DNA of 11,213 bases from NCBI GenBank assembly GCA_030590715.1, contig JAUVCU010000023.1, positions 1 to 11,213 of the forward strand, given 5' to 3'. Below, piece by piece: positions 7,046-11,213 of this stretch; position 1 is the first letter of the stretch, and each line of letters starts with the position of its first letter. Source of the stretch: Lentisphaeria bacterium (GTDB lineage Bacteria > Verrucomicrobiota > Lentisphaeria > Victivallales > JAUVCU01). Under the pieces are notes generated by a model. The model saw only the letters and a program-made list of their open reading frames with translations, ran no database searches and had not been told where the DNA came from. The translations under genes were made by a program, and so were the position numbers.

Positions 7046-7084
7046 AAAAAGCACCATGCATTTATTTGCTGGTGCTTTTTTTTT
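7046..7084 (+). terminator. intrinsic terminator of lysine-rich gene 1
   Basis: A stem of 11 bp (AAAAAGCACCA, 7046-7056, with TGGTGCTTTTT, 7070-7080) and a 13-nt loop are followed by a run of nine T (7076-7084). It lies 26 bp after the second stop codon (7020), not directly after the TAG at 6876. This fits with the longer frame being the original gene. Confidence 0.85.
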
Positions 7085-7180
7085 GTACATGTACGAAAAA
7101 AGTAGAGCCGCATTTAACAACTCCGCTATATATAAGTCAGAATACTATTACAAGTCTAAATAAGATCCCTGATACTTCCA
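7085..7180 (-). pseudogene. decayed remnant of the fhs 3' end and its terminator
   Basis: From about 7101 to 7180 this sequence matches 7851-7929, the real end of fhs, at an offset of 750 bp (749 after one indel), with roughly 80-85% identity by eye. It includes the last eight codons on the minus strand (7156-7179, GSIRDLI-stop against GNITGLF-stop) and the terminator stem. Here the stem no longer pairs well (GTAGAGCCG against CAACTCCGC), as expected when selection is gone. Homology stops near 7180. Confidence 0.75.
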
Positions 7181-7200
7181 GAATCGTTTTTGAATGTGGA

Positions 7201-7746
7201 ATGAGATTGATGATTCTCGTAATCATAAAAAACGCTCAATTATTATCCGATAACAAGAAGCTAACGGCAGCACAGCGCGAAATAGCGAAGAAAGGTAAAA
7301 AGAAGGGCAAGAAGCATGCTATGTCGGCTGAGATGAAGGAAAAGCTGGCAAACATGTCTGAGGAAGAAAAAATAGCCCTTAAGACAAAGCGTGAAAGGTT
7401 TAAGAAAAAAGAAGAAGCGTTTAATAAGACTCTTGAAAGCATGACTCTTGAAGAAAAAGAAGCCGCTATTGCGAAACGCAAAAAGTTTTTTGAGGAGAAC
7501 AAGATGTTGACACCAGTTCAGCGCGAAATTGCTAAGGTAGAGCGCAAAGTTTTCAGAAAATCACTTGAAGGCATGACTGAAGCAGAAAAGAAGGCGGCGT
7601 TTAAAGAACGCGATGCTAATGCTGAAAATATGCAGGGTATGACGTTTGAAGAAAAGCAGGCTTATAAAGGGAAACTAAAAGAAGAAAAATCAGCGAAGAA
7701 AGACAATAATTCAAAACGAAAGAGCTGGTGGAAGTTCTGGGGGTAG
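7201..7746 (+). CDS. lysine-rich Met/Glu-repeat protein 2, no signal peptide (possibly 5'-truncated)
   Basis: Paralogue of the gene at 6469, 181 aa from the ATG at 7201. The frame is open further upstream to a TTG at 7066, but that part is a terminator and an fhs remnant and cannot be a genuine N-terminus. Units are recognisable: 'HAMSAEMKEKLANMSEEEK', 'LESMTLEEKEAA', 'LEGMTEAEKKAAF' and 'MQGMTFEEKQAY'. An 'NK.LT..QREIAK' motif occurs twice (DNA at about 7252 and 7499), and the end is KSWWKFWG. Unlike gene 1, the start (MRLMILVIIKNAQ) is not a convincing signal peptide and has no good Shine-Dalgarno. If translated, the product would stay in the cytoplasm. Relative to gene 1 it also lost the acidic end (SDEAETAE) through a one-base change in frame at about 7743. 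Either it uses an unrecognised start, or it is a decaying duplicate. The function is unknown. Confidence 0.6.
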   Translation: MRLMILVIIKNAQLLSDNKKLTAAQREIAKKGKKKGKKHAMSAEMKEKLANMSEEEKIALKTKRERFKKKEEAFNKTLESMTLEEKEAAIAKRKKFFEENKMLTPVQREIAKVERKVFRKSLEGMTEAEKKAAFKERDANAENMQGMTFEEKQAYKGKLKEEKSAKKDNNSKRKSWWKFWG

Positions 7747-7776
7747 TGACGAGGCCTAAATGGCAGAGTCATTCCT

Positions 7777-7796
7777 CGCAGTTTATATAAACTGCG
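7777..7796. repeat. 20-bp perfect palindrome
   Basis: CGCAGTTTAT/ATAAACTGCG is perfectly self-complementary and directly abuts the terminator stem that begins at 7797. It is absent from the duplicated copy (7027-7046 reads CTCTTTAAATAAGC and so on), so it arose or was lost after the duplication. Confidence 0.8.
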
Positions 7797-7836
7797 AAAA
7801 GCATTATGCATTTTAAACCAGCATAATGCTTTTTTT
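7797..7836 (+). terminator. intrinsic terminator of lysine-rich gene 2
   Basis: AAAAGCATTATGC (7797-7809) pairs perfectly with GCATAATGCTTTT (7821-7833) around an 11-nt loop and runs into seven T (7830-7836). This is a strong classical structure 50 bp after the stop codon at 7746. Confidence 0.9.
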
Positions 7837-7844
7837 GTGGCCAC

Positions 7845-7877
7845 AAAAAAAGCGGAGCTGCATTTAACAGCTCCGCT
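7845..7877 (-). terminator. intrinsic terminator of the fhs operon
   Basis: On the minus strand AGCGGAGCTG pairs with CAGCTCCGCT (10-bp GC-rich stem, 7-nt loop, + coordinates 7851-7877). Seven T then follow (A at 7845-7851 on +). It starts 27 bp after the fhs stop. Its T-run and that of the facing terminator flank GTGGCCAC, giving a perfect 22-bp dyad (T7-GTGGCCAC-A7, 7830-7851). Confidence 0.92.
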
Positions 7878-7904
7878 AATATAACTCAGAATAATATTAC
7901 AGGT

Positions 7905-9656
7905 CTAAAACAGCCCCGTGATATTCCCTTCTTCATCAATGTCGATATTCATATAGCTTGGCGTTGAACCAAGTCCTGGCATTGTCTGGATCTGTCCAGC
8001 CAATACGTATACGAATTCAGCACCAGCAGACAGATGAGCTTCCTTAACTGGAAATTCGAAACCTTCCGGCGCTCCTTTAAGCTTTGGATCGTGTGAAATC
8101 GAAAGTGGCGTCTTAGCCATACAAACAGGAAGGTTGCCATAACCATCTTTCTCAAACTGTTTCAACTGTTCAAGAGCCTTATCTGAGAACTGTACTGAAC
8201 CGGCTTTATAAACAGACGTTGCGATCTTTTCGATCTTCGCCGTCAGGCTTTCTTCATCTTTGTATAGTAACGTGAACTCAGAATCGGTGTCGCATGCCTT
8301 TACAACAGCTTCTGCGATCTCTTTACCGCCTTCTCCACCATCCGGGTGAACTGTCGATATGACAGCGTCAAATGCGCCGAACTCGATTGACTTCTGTTTA
8401 ACAAACTCAATTTCCTTCTCAGAATCTGTTGCGAACTTATTGATCGCTACAACCACAGGCACTCCTGTCGACTTCACAAATTCAATATGTCTTTGAAGGT
8501 TACAGATACCCGCTTCCAACGCATCAAGGTTTTCATCAATAAGTCCAGAGTCAAGAGGCTTGCCTGGAATGATAGAGTAGCGGCCTGAATGCATTTTTAA
8601 CGAACGCAACGTTGCAACTAGTATAACCGCCGCAGGAGCGTGCTTAGAAGCTCTCGTTTTGATATTACAGAATTTCTCGAATCCCATGTCGGCTCCGAAT
8701 CCGGCTTCTGTAACTACATAGTCAGCCAGCTTAAGTGCAATCCTGTCTGAAATAATAGATGAGTTACCGTGAGCGATATTGGCAAATGGACCCGCGTGGA
8801 TAAAACAAGGAGTGTGTTCTGTAGTCTGCATCAGCGTAGGCTGGATTGCATCCTTCATCACCACAGTCATAGCACCCGCAACTTTCAGGTCTTCTGCCGT
8901 TACAGGCTTACCGTCAATTGACTTTGCCATTACCATCTTACCGATTCGCTGACGCATATCCTGAAGGTCTTCTGACAGTGCTAGAATTGCCATCAGCTCT
9001 GAAGCAACGGTGATGTCAAAAGCAGACTCACGTGGAACTCCATTAAGGTTGCATTTTGAGCCGGGGCTCTGAAGTCCTACTTTCATTCCGCGTAGCGCCC
9101 TGTCGTTCATATCGACAACGCGCTTCCATGAAATAGCATTGTGATCTATTTTAAGAGCTTTGTAGCCTGTTCGCGTTTCAAAGTCTTCGTAGCCTTTTCT
9201 CTCTTCATGGTAGAGACGACTATCAAGTGCAGCTGCACCTAGATTGTGAGCGGCACTGATTGCATGTATGTCGCCAGTAAGGTGAAGGTTTATATCTTCC
9301 ATCGGGCCAACTTGGGCATAGCCTCCACCAGCTGCACCACCTTTGATACCAAAGATAGGTCCCATGCTTGGTTGACGTATGCAGGTAACAACAGATTTAC
9401 CGATAGCATTTAAACCTAGAGAAGCGCCAATTGTTGTAACCGTTTTTCCCTCTCCAAGAGGAGTTGGGGTAATTGCTGTTACAACCACAAGTTTGCCGTC
9501 TTCTTTGTCTTTCAGTTCATTTAGAACTTTAAGATCTATCTTTGCTTTATACTTTCCATATGGAACAATGCAGTCTGCTGGAATACCAGCAGACTTAGCT
9601 ATGTCGTGGATATCTTTAAACTCTGTTTGTTGAGTTATTTCAAGATCTGATAACAT
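7905..9656 (-). CDS. fhs: formate-tetrahydrofolate ligase
   Basis: Formate-tetrahydrofolate ligase (10-formyl-THF synthetase) joins formate to THF with ATP hydrolysis. It is a cytoplasmic entry point of one-carbon units for purines, formyl-Met and, in acetogens, the methyl branch of the Wood-Ljungdahl pathway. The protein has 583 aa, the usual size. The P-loop TPLGEGKT is at residues 65-72, followed by the family motifs RQPSMGPIFGIKGGAAGGG (94-112), DINLHLTGDIHAI (121-133), ALRGMKVGL, TPCFIHAGPFANIAHGNSS and VTEAGFGADMGFEKF, and the C-terminal block ends at MPGLGSTPSYMNIDID. All are intact. A good Shine-Dalgarno (AGGAAGAGG) lies 6 nt before the ATG, 23 bp after the stop of the tubulin-like gene. 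It is therefore the last gene of that operon and ends at its own terminator. A decayed copy of its 3' end lies at 7101-7180. Confidence 0.97.
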   Translation of the reverse strand: MLSDLEITQQTEFKDIHDIAKSAGIPADCIVPYGKYKAKIDLKVLNELKDKEDGKLVVVTAITPTPLGEGKTVTTIGASLGLNAIGKSVVTCIRQPSMGPIFGIKGGAAGGGYAQVGPMEDINLHLTGDIHAISAAHNLGAAALDSRLYHEERKGYEDFETRTGYKALKIDHNAISWKRVVDMNDRALRGMKVGLQSPGSKCNLNGVPRESAFDITVASELMAILALSEDLQDMRQRIGKMVMAKSIDGKPVTAEDLKVAGAMTVVMKDAIQPTLMQTTEHTPCFIHAGPFANIAHGNSSIISDRIALKLADYVVTEAGFGADMGFEKFCNIKTRASKHAPAAVILVATLRSLKMHSGRYSIIPGKPLDSGLIDENLDALEAGICNLQRHIEFVKSTGVPVVVAINKFATDSEKEIEFVKQKSIEFGAFDAVISTVHPDGGEGGKEIAEAVVKACDTDSEFTLLYKDEESLTAKIEKIATSVYKAGSVQFSDKALEQLKQFEKDGYGNLPVCMAKTPLSISHDPKLKGAPEGFEFPVKEAHLSAGAEFVYVLAGQIQTMPGLGSTPSYMNIDIDEEGNITGLF

Positions 9657-9679
9657 TGATTACCTCTTCCTTAATCAGT

Positions 9680-10783
9680 TTATCGTAGTTTCTTTAAACG
9701 CTTAAGAACATCAAGTACACTGTTCCCGGTTTGTTCACTACTTTCTTCAATCTTTCTAACCTCTGTATCAATATCCATCTTGCGCTCTTCCAGCTTAACA
9801 AATTGATTGATCGACTTCTTCAGCTTCTTACGTGTCATCAGATCCGCCATCTGCTTAAAGTCATCAACCAGCTCTTTCGGCTTTCTTGAATATAGAAGAG
9901 ACATTGTAAGTAGCGGTTTCTCAATATTAGGGTTTAGAACAACTCCATAGTGAGGCTTCACATCATCATCAGCGAAGTAGTCTAGAATGTTGTAGAAGTA
10001 CGCGGTCTGATCTTTAGAAGGAACTTCAAGTAGGAACATTGCTTCGATAGTTTCTTCCGGAGGAAGTAGCAGTGCGTTGAAGTTCTCCTGAAGCAATTCT
10101 GCAAAAGGCTTGTCTGGTGTGTACTCAAATTGGCTGAAGTGATTGAAGTATGGCTTAGAGCAGTACACTCCGAAATCTTCGTGATCGATATGACCGTCCA
10201 GAAGTTCAAGTTCATCACCCTTTGTAGGAATAACCATAAAGTTCTTCAGTGATGACACGATCATTGTGTTGTAGTCGTGCTCGGCGATTCTACCTTCAAA
10301 CTTAAGCTTGTTCGAGAACAGCATGATGTTTCCGGTATTACCTGAATCGATCCCTTTTGATGCCGGGCCTAAAAGAAAGTCTATCGTGTTTTCAACGTAC
10401 TCTGAACTCTCTCTGTTAACGTATGGAAGAATGAATGAGAACATTGTCTTATCATTCTGTTGAACCGCTTCCTGGCTTGCGATCTTTTCAAGCATTACAG
10501 ACGTGATACCGTTACCTGTTCCACCACCTGTCGATGTGAAAACAATGTCACCTTTTATGACTGTATAGATCTCTTCGTTGATCGAGATATATGCCGTCTT
10601 ACCAACATTAGGGTTTTTACCTGCACCCTTGAATTGACCTCTTGTCGAATGTGCTACTGCCAGAATTTTATTCTGGGCCGCAGTCTTGTTAAGTTCAGAC
10701 TGTGAAACGTTAACAATCGTCGCTTTGTCCACGTCCATTAGAGAGGCCAGTTTACTTCCTGCTCCACCTATTCCTATTGTCAT
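9680..10783 (-). CDS. tubulin/FtsZ-superfamily GTPase, TubZ-like
   Basis: A 367-aa GTP-binding cytoskeletal protein. The N-terminal glycine loop is GIGGAGS (4-10), the T3-like loop is GAGKNPNVG (53-61), the tubulin signature loop is GGGTGNG (86-92), and a candidate T7 catalytic loop is HIDHEDF (198-204), where D200 and D203 would match the Asp pair of FtsZ NxDxxD. The N-terminus begins right at strand 1, without the usual FtsZ extension. The C-terminus (about 315-367) is Lys/Arg/Glu-rich, probably a helix, and ends KRLKKLR. There is no FtsZ-type acidic tail peptide. A basic tail, the gene order after a winged-helix gene and repeats upstream all recall TubZ of type III plasmid/phage partition. 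The start overlaps the preceding stop (TAATG), with GGAGG 7 nt ahead, so translation is coupled. Alternatives are a divergent FtsZ or another FtsZ-like family. Superfamily membership is secure, the TubZ assignment moderate. Confidence 0.85.
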   Translation of the reverse strand: MTIGIGGAGSKLASLMDVDKATIVNVSQSELNKTAAQNKILAVAHSTRGQFKGAGKNPNVGKTAYISINEEIYTVIKGDIVFTSTGGGTGNGITSVMLEKIASQEAVQQNDKTMFSFILPYVNRESSEYVENTIDFLLGPASKGIDSGNTGNIMLFSNKLKFEGRIAEHDYNTMIVSSLKNFMVIPTKGDELELLDGHIDHEDFGVYCSKPYFNHFSQFEYTPDKPFAELLQENFNALLLPPEETIEAMFLLEVPSKDQTAYFYNILDYFADDDVKPHYGVVLNPNIEKPLLTMSLLYSRKPKELVDDFKQMADLMTRKKLKKSINQFVKLEERKMDIDTEVRKIEESSEQTGNSVLDVLKRLKKLR

Positions 10784-11109
10784 TATAATCCCTCCAGAAA
10801 TCTTGATTTATTGGTTTTAAAGTTGCTGCTTTTAACGAGTGCTTCCAAGGCGTCCGCACCGTACGAAGAGAGGTAAATGTTCTTCCTGTTTCTCTCTTCT
10901 TTCATGTCTATAAAACACAAAGCGAATAGGGCTTCTACATAAGCCACTACACTCTGTTTTGTTCTCGTTATATTTAAGTCTTTTAAGTCATCAAATGCAT
11001 TCGTTATATTGTATTTGACTCCTCTTACTTCTGCCTCAGCAGCCCAGAAGAGAATCAAAAAATGATGCTCTTTCAACCTCTTTAATTGTTCTTTAAAAAT
11101 GTTCTTCAT
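10783..11109 (-). CDS. winged-helix DNA-binding protein, TubR-like candidate
   Basis: A small 108-aa soluble protein with a winged-helix layout. Helices span about 5-28 and 35-45. A recognition-helix candidate, TRTKQSVVAYVEALFALCFI, covers about 48-67. A basic wing 'KEERNRKNIYLSSYG' covers about 70-84, and a terminal helix follows. The pattern 'R....YLS..G..ALE.L' is typical of MarR/PadR-like wings and of TubR, the roughly 100-aa DNA-binding partner of TubZ. It is the first gene of the operon and its stop codon overlaps the start of the tubulin-like gene by one base. Just upstream lie 13-bp direct repeats that could be its binding sites, for partition or for autoregulation. The start has only a weak Shine-Dalgarno (AGGA, close to the ATG). 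DNA binding is a good inference from the fold; the TubR identity rests mainly on context. Confidence 0.75.
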   Translation of the reverse strand: MKNIFKEQLKRLKEHHFLILFWAAEAEVRGVKYNITNAFDDLKDLNITRTKQSVVAYVEALFALCFIDMKEERNRKNIYLSSYGADALEALVKSSNFKTNKSRFLEGL

Positions 11110-11114
11110 TGGTC

Positions 11115-11172
11115 CTGTCTTTGTGACGAGTTTATACTGCCTTTAATAATGCTGATCAGCTGTCTTTGTGAC
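11115..11172. promoter_or_regulatory. iteron-like direct repeats upstream of the TubR/TubZ-like operon
   Basis: CTGTCTTTGTGAC occurs exactly twice, at 11115-11127 and 11160-11172. A degenerate third copy (CTGCCTTTAATAA, 8 of 13) sits between them at 11137-11149, so starts are 22 and 23 bp apart, about two helical turns. GAGTTTAT (11128-11135) and ATAAACTC (11179-11186) form an inverted pair around the set, and GCTGATCAGC (11151-11160) is a perfect palindrome. A -10-like TATAAA for the operon lies at 11136-11131 on the minus strand. It may be an operator, a tubC-like centromere, or both. The array may continue beyond the window. Confidence 0.6.
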
Positions 11173-11213
11173 CACCTGATAAACTCTACCTAACAGCCTC
11201 TACATCACTATGC

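Larger units (their letters stand above)
6961..7930. repeat. tandem duplication, offset about 750 bp
   Basis: 6961-7180 matches 7711-7929. The shared block covers the SWWKFWG-coding end, the gene terminator, the facing fhs terminator and the last fhs codons. Anchors lie exactly 750 bp apart (6961/7711, 7111/7861), shifting to 749 after a one-base indel near 7130. The coding parts upstream are paralogous but diverged by repeat gain and loss. Confidence 0.8.

Noticed and set aside
7066..7200. Extension of lysine-rich protein 2 upstream to a TTG at 7066
   Set aside because: This stretch is the terminator of gene 1 plus the remnant of the fhs 3' end, so the open frame there is accidental.
6469..7746. 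Histone H1-like or nucleoid protein reading of the lysine-rich genes
   Set aside because: The Lys-rich composition suggests it at first, but gene 1 has a clear signal peptide and lacks the AKKA/PKKA-type repeats. The Met-Glu patterned helices point to an exported protein.

Overview
The window looks like chromosomal DNA from a moderately AT-rich bacterium, most likely of the PVC superphylum. A Lentisphaera-like genome would fit, but this is inference. The main pointer is a secreted two-repeat protein that I recognise as the TIGR04073 exosortase-associated family, which is typical of Verrucomicrobiota, Lentisphaerota and relatives. A large DUF748/AsmA-like envelope protein fits a Gram-negative cell. 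I see no rRNA, tRNA, CRISPR array, transposase or integrase.

Left part (1-2940): a small hypothetical protein (129-401) and an intact endonuclease V gene (nfi, 485-1174) lie on the + strand. They converge with the TIGR04073 gene (1243-1902, -). A small three-helix membrane protein follows (2110-2490, -), whose start is moved here to an internal ATG with a strong Shine-Dalgarno. A gene-free stretch of about 450 bp (2491-2942) contains two neighbouring inverted repeats and a plausible promoter for the next gene.

Centre (2943-7850): a 1112-residue DUF748 protein carries three tandem 44-residue repeats (132 bp each). It is followed by two paralogous lysine-rich, Met/Glu-patterned proteins. The first has a signal peptide but is cut by an in-frame TAG, and a Trp-rich tail (SWWKFWG) lies in frame behind that TAG. 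The second keeps the tail but lacks the signal peptide. Between the two lies a decayed copy of the 3' end of fhs with its terminator, at an offset of 749-750 bp from the real one. This shows that the pair arose by tandem duplication of a [lysine-rich gene + fhs 3' end] block.

Right part (7851-11213, all -): a compact three-gene operon. It runs from a winged-helix DNA-binding protein (TubR-like), through a tubulin/FtsZ-superfamily GTPase (TubZ-like) overlapping it by one base, to formate-tetrahydrofolate ligase (fhs) 23 bp further on. Upstream of the first gene, two exact 13-bp direct repeats and a degenerate third copy between them are spaced 22-23 bp apart, like partition-system iterons. A TubZR-like (type III partition) module transcribed together with a one-carbon metabolism enzyme is the most unusual system in the window. 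The operon ends at its own intrinsic terminator, which faces the terminator of the convergent lysine-rich gene.
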